Shown: positions 12,493 through 24,966, counted from the stretch's first letter. The stretch is DNA of 64,000 nucleotides from Malachius bipustulatus (GCA_910589415.1 OU342638.1:39777579-39841578); one strand, 5' to 3'. Notes: generated from the sequence alone by a model not told the origin. Numbers and translations: made by a program.

Positions 12493-14066
12493 TCCCCTAA
12501 AAATCAAATTATAACCAAACACGAACCTGCGTTGCTTGGCCCGGGCGACGGGCAGCGATCCCGGACTCTCCCTGATCAGGTATTGACGGATGCCCGAGAT
12601 GTAGTTCTGCAAGTACGCGAGCCAGTGCACCGTCGTCATGCTCAGGGGGAACAGGCGCTGGTCCGTCTCGTTTAAAGAGCCCCACAACCTCTGAACGTTC
12701 CCGTTCGAGAATTTCCACTCCCTCAGGCAGAAGTACAGCAGCACGTCGGACATCTTGTGGATGCGACTGTACAGCGTCAGGAACCTGCAACAGACAACCG
12801 GGAACATGACTCGATGATCCCTTAACGTACCTTCTTTATTGAGCGAACTTACCTTGCCTTACGTCCGGCCAACATCAGCAATAAATCCATTATGAGGGCG
12901 GGAACGATGTGCAGGAAGAATCGGTACACGATGTACACCCAGTAATTGCTGGTCGCCCTGAAATTAACCGACCAGATCGCGCTGGCCGGCGGCTTCGCTT
13001 TCCCCTCGCTGCTGTTCAGCAACATGAAATGCGCCCAGCTGAGGGGATTCTCGGCCGATGAAACGTAATTGTAAATGGGGATCTCCTCTTCTTTCCTCTC
13101 GTGCCTCTCGGCCACGTCCTTCGCCGCGACCAACAACCCCGCGATGCACGTGTCCACCGGCACGATGTCCGCGATCTTACTGATATCGCAATGCAGACAC
13201 CGAAGCACCCCCGTCAGGGCCCCCGTGCATATTCCCGTCGGTCCGTACATGTTGTCCGTCCATCCGGGCACCGGTTCCTGGTAGGTGGACGTGACGATCG
13301 CCGGCCTGAACACCCCGACCGGGATGCTGCGGCCCCGTTTCTGCACCAGCGACTCGGCCAGAGCCTTTGTGAATGTGTACGTGTTGGGCCACTTGCCGAG
13401 CAGTTGTGGCGTGACGGTGGCCGTCTCGGTCGCGCTGAGCTTCTCCAGCACGCCCTCCAGCGCCTCCGGATCGGGACACTCGTAGAAACGCTCCTCGATC
13501 TTCTCCAGGTGGCAGTGGGAGAAGGCGGTCGAGACGTGCACCATCGATTTCAGGTTTGGCATCTGAGCCGCCAGGTCGAGCATGTCCCCGGTGCTCCTGC
13601 GATAGAGAGGAACCGATCGTTAGTCGAACGATGGACGGATTGGATTGATAAAACGTTACCTGATGTTGATGGCGTAGGCCAGCCGGAGCTCCTCGTCGAA
13701 GCGCACGGTCGCCGCCACGTGGAATATCACGTTGACGGCGCCCAGCAGTAGCTCCCGGTCAGCCTGATTGAGTCCCAGACCGGCTTGGGCGCAGTCTCCG
13801 GCGATCGCCACCACCCGGTGGCCGAATTTCGGTTTCTCGCGGCGCACCCGGTCGAAGACGGGGTCGGCCAGCAGCTCGTCGAGACGGGTGTGGATGGACT
13901 TGCCGCGTTTCTCGCGGACCAAGATGTACAGGGTGGAGACGTCGGTGCAGCGCAGCAGCTTCTCGGTCAGGACTTTGCCCAAGAAGCCGGTGCCGCCGGT
14001 CAACAGGACGTTCCGGGAGGAGTAGAACGCGCACACCGGCGAGTCTGACGACGATCTCACCGACAT
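12361..14066 (-). CDS. Fatty acyl-CoA reductase (alcohol-forming)
   Basis: Reduces long-chain fatty acyl-CoA to fatty alcohol with NADPH, usually at the ER or peroxisome; insect paralogues serve cuticular wax, pheromone or tracheal waterproofing. Exons on the minus strand, 14066-13660, 13596-12853, 12784-12527 and 12457-12361, join in phase to 501 residues, the usual FAR length. The Rossmann nucleotide motif TGGTGFLGK is at residues 23-31. The catalytic YxxxK is YTFTK at 209-213. NAD-binding-4 sequence (VFRPAIV) follows. The FAR C-terminal domain (YSRIHKMSDVLLYF) precedes a hydrophobic tail of about 25 residues encoded by the last exon, a likely membrane anchor. The CAG at 14078-14080 is a probable acceptor just before the ATG, which implies an upstream 5' UTR exon. 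Which paralogue this is cannot be told. Confidence 0.95.
12464..12492. repeat. (CAAT)n microsatellite in the last reductase intron
   Basis: About seven perfect CAAT units lie inside the 69-bp intron at 12458-12526, close to the splice acceptor at 12458. Length variation here would change the acceptor context. Confidence 0.9.
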
Positions 14067-14324
14067 CGCTGCACAGTCTGAAAATCGGTTAAAGTTAGAG
14101 GATTGGAAAATATATGTTTTTTTTATTATGTTAAAACCTCAGATCAAAATTGGTTTAAAAAGATCAATTTTATTCTGAAGCAGTGATTTTCATGCAAACT
14201 GGTGAGTGTTCTTCTGTCTGAGAAGATTACTTCATTAACAACATGATTCGTTAATATTTTACATAAAACGGGGAGATGAAAGCAGCAACATTGGTAAATA
14301 TCTGAGCGAGTCCAATGAATATCA

Positions 14325-15766
14325 AGTGGTCCGTTACATTCAAAATATTCCCCATTCCGAGAACTGTAACTTTTTCTACATCCAGAAACAAAAAAAAAAG
14401 TTAATTGAACGCACCCAATAAATTTAAATCGCCCGGGAAATTCAAAATATTCCCGCTCCGAGATCTGCAACTTTTTCTACATCCAGAGACAAAACTGTTA
14501 ATTGAACGCACCCAATAAATTTAAATCGCCCGGGAAATTCAAAATATTCCCGCTCCGAGATCTGCAACTTTTTCTACATCCAGAGACAAAAAAACTGTTA
14601 ATTGAACGCACCCAATAAATTTAAATCGCCCGGGAAATTCAAAATATTCCCGCTCCGAGATCTGCAACTTTTTCTACATCCAGAGACAAAACTGTTAATT
14701 GAACGCACCCAATAAATTTAATCGGCCGGGAAATTAAAAATATTCCCGCTCCGAGATCTGCAACTTTTTCTACATCCAGAGACAAAAAAACTGTTAATTG
14801 AACGCACCCAATAAATTTAAATCGACCGGGAAGTTCAAAATAATATTCCCGCTCCGAGATCTGCAACTTTTTCTACATCCAGAAACAAAAAAACTGTTAA
14901 TTGAACGCACCCAATAAATTTAAATCGACCGGGAAGTTCAAAATAATATTCCCGCTCCGAGATCTGCAACTTTTTCTACATCCAGAGACAAAAAAACTGT
15001 TAATTGAACGCACCCAATAAATTTAAATCGCTCGGGAATTAAAAATATTCCCGCTTCGAGATCTGCAACTTTTTCTACATCCAGAGACAAAAAAACTGTT
15101 AATTGAACGCACCCAATAAATTTAAATCAACCGGGAAATTCAAAATATTCCCGCTCCGAGATCTGCAACTTTTTCTACATCCAGAGACAAAAAAACTGTT
15201 AATTAAACGCACCCAATAAATTTAAATCGCTCGGGAATTCAAAATATTCCCGCTTCGAGATCTGCAACTTTTTCTTCATCCAGAGACGAAAAAACTGTTA
15301 ATTGAACGCACCCAATAAATTTAAATCGACCGAGAAATTCAAAATATTCCCGCTCCGAGATCTGCAACTTTTTCTACATCCAGAGAGAAAAAAACTGTTA
15401 ATTGAACGCACCCAATAAATTTAAATCGCCCGGGAAATTCAAAATATTCCCGCTCCGAGATCTGCAACTTTTTCTACATCCAGAGACAAAACTGTTAATT
15501 GAACGCACCCAATAAATTTAAATCGACCGGGAAATTCAAAATATTCCCGCTCCGAGATCTGCAACTTTTCTACATCCAAAGACAAAACTGTTAATTGAAG
15601 GCACCCAATAAATTTAATCGACCGTGAAATTCAAAATATTCCCGCTCCGAGATCTGCAGCTTTTGCTATATCCAGAAACAAAACTGTTAATTTATTGAAG
15701 GCACCCAATAAATTTAAATCGACCGGGAAATTCAAAATATTCCCGCTCCGAGATCTGTAATTTTCT
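14325..15766. repeat. Tandem array, 14 units of ~96-103 bp, upstream of the reductase gene
   Basis: Using TTAATTGAACGCACCCAATA as anchor, units start at 14401, 14498, 14598, 14695, 14794, 14897, 15000, 15099, 15199, 15298, 15398, 15495, 15591 and 15687; a diverged half unit precedes them from 14325. Units differ by a few substitutions and by A-run length. Each has a GGGAAATTCAAAATATTCCC-like palindromic core followed by GCTCCGAGATCTGCAACTTT. The array starts about 260 bp upstream of the reductase ATG. There is no coding potential; this is satellite-like. Confidence 0.95.
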
Positions 15767-15946
15767 ATTAATTAATTATTTCACGAGTCTCGTAAAATGT
15801 GTGTAGTTTTACGAAATCATCACTCCGTACTTCAGAAAATCAATCAGAATTATTGATAAATTTTGTATAAAACTACGAACTGTCATTATTTCTTAAAACT
15901 ACACGAATTTTACGAACCTCTTGAATAATCCTCATAAAAATAAAGT

Positions 15947-16300
15947 GGTGAGTTTCTGGGTGCGTTCAGCAACGAAAAATGTATTTTATAAAATGCTAAT
16001 TAAATAAGTACGAAAACTAGAGATGGAAATTATGTGAATGTGGTGAATAATTGGGTGCGTTCAGCAACCAAAAATGTATCATAAGAAATTTCAACCAAAT
16101 AAGCACGAAAATTAGTAATAGACATTATAATTATTATAAAAATCAAGTGGTGAGTTTCTGGGTGCGTTCAGCAACCATAAATGTATCTCAAGGGATTTGA
16201 ATTAAATAAGTACGAAAATTAGTGATGAAAATTACGAAAATGTGGTGAATAATTGGGTGCTTTCAGCAACCAAAAATGCATCTTGAGGAATTTGAATTAA
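15947..16300. repeat. Second short tandem array, four ~100-bp units
   Basis: Four copies of a block around GGGTGCGTTCAGCAAC (one with GGGTGCTTTC) start at 15958, 16053, 16160 and 16256. Alternate copies are more alike (GTGGTGAGTTTCTG before copies 1 and 3, TGTGGTGAATAATT before 2 and 4), so the true unit is a dimer of about 200 bp. The core TGGGTGCGTTCA is the reverse complement of a block in the neighbouring 14-unit array. Confidence 0.85.
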
Positions 16301-19300
16301 ATCAAAATTATTAAGAGAAAAACCCTCTGCCGCTGACATATATGGCTCTACTCTTATAATGATAAAAATACTATCATTATTATTAAACAAACTGTATTAT
16401 TTCTGCTGCGCTTGGACTACCAAAGTACATTTTAATTAATTATAACTAAAACTGCATTTCTATCATCATTGAGAAATTAATTCAATAAAAGTAGCGATTA
16501 ATGGACAAGATTATTATGTTGTCTATCTGTCTGTCTGCCAGCCTGTCTACGTGTGCTAGATTCACTTATATCGATTATCTCATATCATATAACGAGAGTT
16601 TTACTTTCTAAACAATTATTTCTTAAGTGGCGTTCAAGATACACGGAATATATTAAAAGCCGGCGTTGTATAACTCCCGAGATCCGAGATGTAATCCGGG
16701 CAAAATCATCGATTCTTGGTAAAGCTCGGCCTGTTCATTTGTTTTTTGTAATAAGAAAATTATTATACAATAATTAATTATTATCGCTCACACTTATAAG
16801 CAGACGACGACAAGAACTTTCCCCCGTGCCGCTTACCATTACCATTATTATTATTATCTCTAGGTATTACCAACTATTACCTGGCAAGTGGCAACCGAAG
16901 AAGGGTCATCAACATTTAGGCCACATTACCATAAGAAAAAAAATTCTCTGACGTCACAGACCACGATGGGTGTTGGTCTTATTTTATTACTATTATTAGT
17001 TTCTTCGTCTAGCTGGCCGGGTCAATGTACACGTACGTACACCGCGTTGCCACTTACCGACAGATCGACCGTGACTTTGACCTAATAATGGGATAAATCG
17101 AGCCGAACCAATTATTTTGGGAGGCGGAGGAACCGACAACGTCGTCGATCTTCTCGCCTATGCGATCCTTCAAATCTCTTTCCTTCTACCTGAGCCCCGA
17201 TCGTTTTCTATCCGAGTGTTTTTTTTTTCGTTCCGAAATATAAAAAAAAAAAAGGTTAATATCAAGACAGGTTGTATATTTGACAGTTATTAAGTGGGCC
17301 CGGAATATTTCTATTTGTACTCGGCGCGTTGACCGCCGACGACCGATCCGGGGTTGGTGCATGGGAGTCATGGAACCAACAAACCGAGGGAATTTTCCGT
17401 TAAGTACCTGCTCGCTGGAATTTTTCCAACGGACCGGATATTTTTAGAATTCTAATAATTATTATTGATTGACCGCTTAACGACGGCGAAAAATATAAAT
17501 TTTTTCCACTTTATAATTATACCTACTTAATTACCGGAATAATAGAAAAGGGTACCTATACTCAATTAATAATAAGAAGCTCGATTAATATAACATTAAC
17601 GATACGGAAGTACCTACATAAAAACATACTTAAAGCCACGAATCAGAGACGAGTGATGAGTAATTAAATCAATCGTACTTCTTAAGTAAATAGTCAAAAA
17701 AACGACCGATTTGAGGTAAATTTACGTTTCCAATAATCAATTCAGCGTGCGCTCTAATAATTTCTGGAAATTCCTAGAACGGAAGACTTTTTTCCCGAGA
17801 CCAAAACACACGACAAGGAACATTTAAGTACATAAATCAATAATAATAAGTAATTAATTATCACCAAAAAAATAATACAAAAAATCTTATAACTACTTAA
17901 ATTAAAGCATCATCAAACAGACGAAAAAATTATGAAAAAACAAACAACAAAAATAGAAACCCTCACCTGGATTGAAATAAGAAATAAATAATAAACCACC
18001 AACAAACACAACACGACGAAACTAATATGTTGTTCTCTAGTTCAATTGGTCGCAGTGGAACGAGCACCCGATTAAAAATAAACCAAAAATCCCGTCTTCT
18101 CTGATAAGAATCGACTCGGTATCTCGAAAAAACGCCTGAAACAAACGAACGTCGACGGCGCGCGCTCAATTTATTAGGTCGCGTTGACGGGAGGGGGCAG
18201 CGTTCTGTCGAACCTGAACACGCGTTAATTGGTCGGTGGAAAAATTGAAAAAATTCCCTCGGCCCTTCGGTCTCTCCTTGAGCTCGGAAAATTATTTCTT
18301 TCTCTTATTAAATCGGATATCGGAATGCGACGATTTATTATTTTTTCATTGAAAATGGGTCATCGGTTTGTTTTCAATTTATTGGGAAATGTTTTATAAA
18401 TAATGACAGCGTATGGAATAACAAACATGCTGACGAAGGTGTATTAAAATTAAAAACGCAATATTGCTTCAACTCGTTACCTTTTATTTATTTATTTGTT
18501 ATTTATTAATCATAAAAATAATTATTATTATTGAACACAGCCGCGGTACTTTGGTATGTTTTATTATCGATTGTTCAGGTGGGTTTGGCGTTTGTAGAAA
18601 ATGATTCGCGGTAATAGGTAATAACGTCATTTTTATTTAATATTTTTACCGGAATAGAAAATCGTTCGGATGCGTCATAAAAAAAAATTATTAATTGAGC
18701 CAATTCTAGAAAAAAGTCAGAAAAAAAGTTGTAAACTGGCGACAATTCCCTTCCGTGAATAAAATAATACTTTACTTCACACGTGCAAAACGTAATATCA
18801 CCTTCGATACTTTGTATATTCATCACTTTTTTTCCTTTTTAAACGGCACACTGTTTACTTAACTATTTTTTTTTATAGACTTAAACGATATAAATTTTCT
18901 AAATGCTGTAATTGAAGTGATTTTTAAAAATAAGGCTTCTTCCTCATTTTTTTATCTCTTGTATGTATTACTCGAAAACCTAACGATACTCAATTTATTT
19001 ATTAGCCACTTAATACATGGTGTATACAATAAACAATACATATACGATATGGACAGGGCAGTTTTAGTGGCCTGAGTACACACAGTGTATATACTATATT
19101 ATATAGGTACTCAAAAAAGAATATAAATAACCAAGAATAATAATAAATATATAATAATAAATCTTTTTATAATGAATTATTTCATCTTGATCCTATTTAC
19201 CGCAATACCTAATCGATTATCATCATTAAACATCAATAAGGAAGCAAAAAAAAACCGTTTTTTTTATTCAAGTCGTTTGTTTTTATTGTTTTAAAAATTT

Positions 19301-20955
19301 TGTTTTGTTTTTTATTCGTTTTAAATGTTTGTTTTTTTCATCAATTCGTCTGACTGAAGTGATTTTTCATCATCCTGTGAGATCCCGCAAGGTATAAAAA
19401 CGGGGTCATTGTTTTAAAACAACGAAAACAAACATGTTTTAAAATATTTGCATCCCTAAACAGACTGAACCCAAATAATGTACAAAATTCTAAACATCTC
19501 CTAAATACAACTGACTAAATGCACTGAAAGAGTAAGACCAGACTTCAGACTACCAACAAAAATAAAAGTAAAAAAAGAACACGCGCATAATCCGTGCGGT
19601 GTTGCCAGATCCTCGCAAATTTCTACAATCAGGCCAGCATTTAATTGACACTGAAACTCGAATTTTTACAAAAATGGTCTTTCCTTTAGAGTGCGTATGT
19701 GTCCGGAAGCGAAATTTGATTTTTCTTAATTACATGATCCCGGCTTTCAATGCAAAATTAATTTTGACTGTCTTCCAAGCAATTAATTTGGATGAAATTT
19801 TACAAAAAAAAAAAATAATTCCGTCCCTACCGGGTACAGGGATAAGTTTCCCTCTACGGAGTTGTATGCTAAATTTTCTGTAAATTGTACGTAACTTTTT
19901 GGCGAATAAATAAACTCTGTGACACCTTCGCACCATCATTTATTAGTCGAGAAAGTACAATCATCTAAAGCAAAGACCAATTTGTAATAATAATAGCTGC
20001 TTTCTTTCGCTCAGCCGCTTTGAATCATGATCCTGAAAGTTGAATCCGGATCACTGAATCGCGGATTCAATAGACCCGTTTACTTATCGCGACGAAAGAA
20101 CAACAAAGGAAAGTGTAAAGTTGATTCGAATTATTATTATTATTATTGTAAGATAAATGGAAAAAATTGATAAAGTCGAATTATTAAAACGAAAGAATAA
20201 TTAACAATAATAATAATTTTTAATTATTTTATTTATAATATTTAAAAATGCCAAGAAATGGATGTGATAGGTATACCCGTATACCCAATAAATAACCCCA
20301 TCATAATATTCTAAATGTAAGACTATTCCATTACTTTCGAAAATGTACATGAACAAAATGAGAATAAGCAAACATAAAAGTATGAAAACGTAAACATGAA
20401 TGGAATCTTAGGTTACGTTTTTCGGATCCGGATCAATCCGTTCCGATCCTAAAAATTCTATGATTCGCAGGGGTGAGGGGATTACGGATCGCGATTCAAA
20501 TCTGGTAAAGAGTGGGGATGAATCCGTTTACGAAAGAACACGCCTGTTTGAATCCAAACGCGTTATAACGCGTTCGGATCACGAATTTACGGTCGAAAGA
20601 AAGCAGCTATTGCAAGCAGGTTCAATATCAATTAAATAAACGAAAAAGATTTAAAATTCGTTAGGACGTGGCAGCACCGCACGAATTCGGTGCTAGTTTC
20701 GTGCGCATATAGATAACTCGAACGTCAAACGTCAAACCCGTCATCCGTCACACTCGATCCGATCGCAAAAAAAAGAACCGTCAAAGCCGAAAACAAACAT
20801 AACCTCGCAAGCCAAACATTTCCGGTTTTATTACGATTTACAATAACAACAAAACTCGAAAGAAAACCAATCGATGCCCCCGAAAAACATCAAAAACATC
20901 CGTTAACGACAAAAAGAACGGACCATGTCGCCGAGTGACCTGTAGAGGCGCTAAA
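16301..20955. other. Long AT-rich gene-poor stretch
   Basis: No exon I can support. It contains the MITE at 19992-20611 and scattered A/T tracts. One signal-peptide-like ORF (ATG at 16966, hydrophobic stretch GLILLLLLV) has no splice or homology support. Sequence near 19590 (CCGTGCGGTGTTGCCAGATCC) is roughly inverted near 20680, hinting at another decayed element around the MITE. The last part is the 5' flank of the gene at 20956. Confidence 0.5.
19992..20611. mobile_element. ~620-bp MITE-like element with GCTGCTTTCTTTCG inverted ends
   Basis: The left end AATAGCTGCTTTCTTTCG is repeated exactly in inverse orientation at the right end (CGAAAGAAAGCAGCTATT). If the TIR proper begins at GCTGC, it is flanked by TA on both sides, the Tc1/mariner type of target site. 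The interior has several GGATC/GATCC-rich words and no ORF. Confidence 0.6.
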
Positions 20956-21690
20956 ATGCAACTAGAAATCAACGACAATCGGCGATACAGCTACGGCCTC
21001 TTCATCCTGGAGCCGCTCCGGATGAACCCGGAAGTGGACCTACTGGAGAACAAGAAACCGAAAAGGCGCCGCTGGAACCTGGACTGCGCGTTCGCCAGCT
21101 ACCTGATCCGCGAGATCCACATCAGCGAGACCTACCGGCACTGCTTCGTCGAGTACAACTGCGACGTCCGCTACCCGGACTGCAAGTACTTCACGATCAT
21201 CCTCGAGCCGACCAAGACCGACCTGATAGATTATCGATGGTAAGTTGCACCCTCTTGACCTTCTTCATCGGGGTGAGATCGACGATTTATGCATCCCCCC
21301 TCGTTTAATTGCAGGAACGAACGTACAAACAGACTGGCGGCCGAGCGGCTGGAGCTCGATCGGGCCCTTTCCCTCCTATCGACTTTGGGGGGCGCCTTCT
21401 CCGCGCTCGGCGACTACTTTCCGGACTGCGCCGAAACGGCCGGACGCATCTCGTGTCGACAACTGATGCTGGCGCTGCGGCTACGTGATCCGCCAATCCA
21501 AGCCCGCTGCCGGCTCTACTTTGCCCTCAGTCTGATCCAACGGGGACGCCTTCGAATCGCCAAGAAGATCCTGGAGGACGAGTACCGACTAGCTAAGGAG
21601 GCCCTGGTCGTCGACACCAGGCTGTTGAACATGTGCAAAGGAATCTGGGCTAGGCTACAATACGAATACACCCGAAGGAGGAAGAGGTAG
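20956..21690 (+). CDS. Unrecognised helical protein, 219 residues, two exons
   Basis: Exons 20956-21239 and 21315-21690 join in phase (TG plus G gives Trp95), with donor ATG/GTAAGT and acceptor TTGCAG. I do not recognise the family. The first exon encodes a mixed, charged segment (MQLEINDNRRYSYGLF, then a basic KKPKRRR patch and a Cys/Tyr-rich part). The second encodes helical sequence (AERLELDRALSLLSTLGGAF, later CRLYFALSLIQRGRLRIAKK) that looks like a TPR-type or other alpha-helical repeat, ending in a basic RRRKR tail. GC-rich codon use against an AT-rich background supports real coding. An upstream in-frame GTG at 20935 is not needed. The 3' end lies 91 bp from the convergent POP4 stop. 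Confidence 0.85.
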
Positions 21691-21781
21691 TCGAGAACGT
21701 CTAACACGATACGATCCTTAGAATAATTAATTCATTGATTAATAAAAATAGAAAATGACTCACCGTTTTTTATTATTACTA

Positions 21782-22616
21782 TTACAAATCGGGGATCGAG
21801 GAGGATTTAAACTTTTTAACGCTCCGCTCGTTTGGTTTTGTCAGTATATCCTTCCCGAACACTTGAAACTTGAGCTGATCCACCTGAAATTCGAACAGCG
21901 ACGGTTCTTTCAGCAGCGCTGAAATTATAACAAAAAATCAATTTTTACGATTCAGACATCGACGGGACGGGGTGCTGCCTCTCACTTTTGAATTTCGAGT
22001 CCGGCTTGACTATCTGGAAGGTCATCTTGGTCTCCAGGACGACGATCCCGCGCATCCCGACCTGATTGCGAACCTTCGATCGCACCACCGTTATCTCCGC
22101 CCCGATCATCTCGGCCCTGCTGACGGCCAGTCCGAGCGCATCCTCGTTGGTCTTGCACTTCTTCAGTGCGGCGACGGTGTCCCTCATGTAGCCCAGCCAC
22201 AGCTTGTGCAGCTTCATCAGGGACTCGTACCGCCAGCCGGTCCTCGGGAGACGCAGCAGGCCCAGCTGGTGGCGTTCCTTTCTCTTCAGGTAGGTCTTCA
22301 TTTTCCTGGCCTTTTTCGACTTGTTCTCGTTCTTGCTGGCGTGCTTGTCGAGGTAGAAACCGCGTCGGAGCTCCGTTTTGGATTTTTGGAGATCGGACGA
22401 TGGGAGGCCTTTGAGGAGGGAGTTGATGCAAACCTGAGCGGCCTCGTAGGACGGGGGAGGGCCCGGGAGGATGTCGTCCGGCAGTTGAGAGTACATTATA
22501 CCTGCAAGGGGGATAGTTTATTTTTATAAGCGGAAAGCGACTGTTTTGGGGAGTGGTAGAGGGTGGAGGTGAGACTTACCAGAAGTGGTTGAGGCGTCTG
22601 ATTCTTCTGTTGACAT
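21782..22616 (-). CDS. POP4: Ribonuclease P/MRP protein subunit POP4 (RPP29)
   Basis: Protein subunit of nuclear RNase P (tRNA 5' maturation) and RNase MRP (rRNA processing). Exons on the minus strand, 22616-22580, 22501-21986 and 21918-21782, join in phase to 229 residues, about the family length. The conserved Sm-like core is in exon 2 (GMRGIVVLETKMTFQIV) and continues in exon 3. The C-terminus NERSVKKFKSSSIPDL closely follows the human SERSAKKFKAKGTIDL ending. The N-terminal third is lineage-specific, basic and helical, with a proline-rich start (PGPPPSYEAA). Exon 1 encodes only 12 residues plus one base. The gene is convergent with the unknown gene at 20956-21690. Confidence 0.93.
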
Positions 22617-23156
22617 TTTCGGTTAATTGCTTGTATTTGTAATTAATGTAAATAGCTTGAAGGTAATAATAGATTTCTAGAGTTTCAATTATTATTTTAT
22701 TCAATAAAGTTCAAGTTCTTCAACGTGTTTTTTCGAATAAACAATGAAAATTGTTCCATTTTATTATAGGTTAGAAGTCAATTATGTTGACGTTGCCATA
22801 TTGTCTCATAATAGTGACTGTCAGTTGTTAGTACTGTCATTGATTATTTTTACTCTAACTAGTACTAAAACTCTCACGTTTTAATGACGTCATACTAGAA
22901 GATGTAATTTTGTAGAAAATTTAAATTAACGTCTATTAGGTAATACTTATAACGAGATCTACCTTTATTGTTTGTTGTATGTTCATGTAGGAGGAACCGT
23001 GTATAAATAAAAAACTTTTCTATTTGAGTATGTATTTATAATTATGGCTGTATTTATAAGTACCGATTCAAGAACTAAACGTATTATTATGTACTGCCTA
23101 TTATAAAATCGTCTCTACTGATAGTCTACCAATTTTAAGCTTCAGCAGCATCAACT
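22617..23156. other. Intergenic region
   Basis: About 540 bp of A/T-rich sequence between the POP4 start and the 3' end of the docking-protein gene. I see no coding or repeat structure in it. Confidence 0.6.
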
Positions 23157-24966
23157 TTAATCCTTAATTTTCTGTTTCCTTCCTTTATACGACTGAAACA
23201 ATTTAATTACAGTCAAACAAATTATGTAAACCATATAATTATGACTACTAGTACTACTACTAACCGATCTTTCTTTAAAATAAATCGTATTTAAAATATC
23301 CGTCACTTTCTTCTGGATCAGACCCACATAAATCATCGCGTTGTGGTTATTAATTTTCGTACCGTTTTGTGTACCTTCAAATAAATACTAAGTTAAATTA
23401 ATTAGAAAGCAATGATAATGAAAACCGCTTGCCTATAAGTTTGAGTACGGGTATTCGTTCGCATCGAAGACTAGTAAAGATCTCCTCAATGTCGTTCAAG
23501 ACACTTTCCAGAGTCTTCTCCGTTTCTTCCAGCTCTCTTCCATCATCTTCCGCATTTTGCGTGAATCTCTTCAAATCGTCTTTAAGCGATTCTATCGACT
23601 CCATTTGCTGTTGACTTTTCTGCTCGCTCAAGACCTTCTGCTCGTTGATCTTCTTCTGCAGTATATCCAGGCTGTCGTTCAGAATCTCCAGTTCATGGTC
23701 CAGCTCGTTCACGTAATTGAACAGGGCGAAATTCTCTTCCTCTTGCTTGAGATACGCGGCCTTGATCTTGTCAATTTCTTTCTCACCAGAGATCTCCTAT
23801 ACAGAAAAAAATTGCGGTTAAGCTGCAATAATAAAAAGCTCGTAAAAAGGACCTGTATCTTTGTCAAGATATCTTCGAAATTATGAACTTGTTTTTGGAC
23901 GTTCTCCTCCTCCATTTCCTTCTTTTTGGTCTCTTTCTCCTCTAGATCTTTCATTACCCTTCTTTGACCCTTTATCGAGAGGAACTCTTTCAGCTTCTTA
24001 TCATGGTCTAGACTCCTCTGCATCTCTCTCATTTCCTTAAATAAATCACGATAATGTGTAGGTATAATTATAGTATAGCTATTACACCTACTTGAGTATG
24101 AACGAAGAGATCATTCTGCGCCCTAATCCTCAACGCTTGCAGCTTGGAGCACCAATCCTCCCGCTGGTCATACGCGATCGTAGCTTGTTCCACCAGGTCC
24201 AGGATGTACTTTTTCCCGGAATTCAGTTCTTGGAGTTGTTTCTCCCAGGTCGAATTAAAAGTTGATCTGTAAAATGGGATTACCAATTTAAGTTTCCCGG
24301 TTCAAAAACAGGGAAAAAAAAAGAACCTCTCCTTGAGTAAATGTTCAATTTCCTCGCGCATCTTCTTATTCTCAGCGATCACGGAACAAAATCTCTTCAC
24401 TATATTCTCGAGGCGGTTCTCTAATGTTTGAATAGCTCTCCTGCCCGACTGGACGCGTTCCTTGTACTCGTTATCGGTTACCTCTCTCGAACGCAGCTGA
24501 TTTAGTTGTTTCTCCAGCTGAAAAAATTCAATAATAAATTTATAAATCAAGAAAACTGCTTGGGAATTTTATTTTACCTTAATGATTTGATGTTCCATCT
24601 CTGCCAGATCCCGTTTTGCTTTTTCGATGCTACCTAGAACGGCTTGGTGGCGTTGCACGGCCGCGGCGGCTTTGCCGGACGCCTCCAGGTCCTCTCTGCG
24701 ACGTCCCAGGGACGTGGCGACTTTCAGGTCTTCCAGAAGGACGTGTTTTTCCCTACGGAGCGTCTCCACGATGCGGCGTTGCTTTTCTAATTTCCTGTTG
24801 GTTTCTTCTGAGAAGGCTATGCGGTCCCCTTCCATAATGCGATACTAGAGATTTTATTATTTTGCATAATTATTGCTTCTTGTTTATTTATACTAACCTG
24901 TCTTTGCAGCCTGGATAATTCCCCTTCTGCCATCATGTCCATGTCTAATTTTTCTTGATTCGTCAT
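23157..24966 (-). CDS. Outer dynein arm docking complex subunit (ODAD1/CCDC114-CCDC63 family)
   Basis: Coiled-coil protein anchoring outer dynein arms on ciliary or flagellar doublets; in insects probably used in sperm or chordotonal cilia. Exons on the minus strand: 24966-24898, 24844-24578, 24517-24327, 24266-24092, 24035-23853, 23796-23433, 23374-23265, 23192-23157, giving 464 residues. The family signature RLQRQ-YRIMEGDR-AFSEE spans exons 1-2; nearly the whole protein is predicted heptad coiled coil. The C-terminal segment (exon 7, NAMIYVGLIQKKVTDIL) matches the conserved NVLLYLGLIE-type ending. To reach it the sixth intron must use a GC donor (ATAG/GCAAGC); reading through instead gives a 10-residue unrelated tail. 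The last intron (72 bp) is a multiple of three with no stop, so retention is possible. Confidence 0.88.

Noticed and set aside
14325..16300. CRISPR-like interpretation of the tandem arrays
   Set aside because: Units are contiguous and have no unique spacers, and the genome is eukaryotic.
16966..17082. Signal-peptide-like ORF (hydrophobic GLILLLLLV start)
   Set aside because: Short, no homology, no convincing donor or downstream exon; one hydrophobic run is common in AT-rich DNA.
19599..19883. 94-codon ORF
   Set aside because: Low-complexity composition and no recognisable motif; lies next to a decayed inverted-repeat region.
20935..20955. GTG upstream extension of the 219-residue gene
   Set aside because: Nuclear genes rarely start at GTG; the ATG at 20956 is 21 bases on and keeps the same frame.
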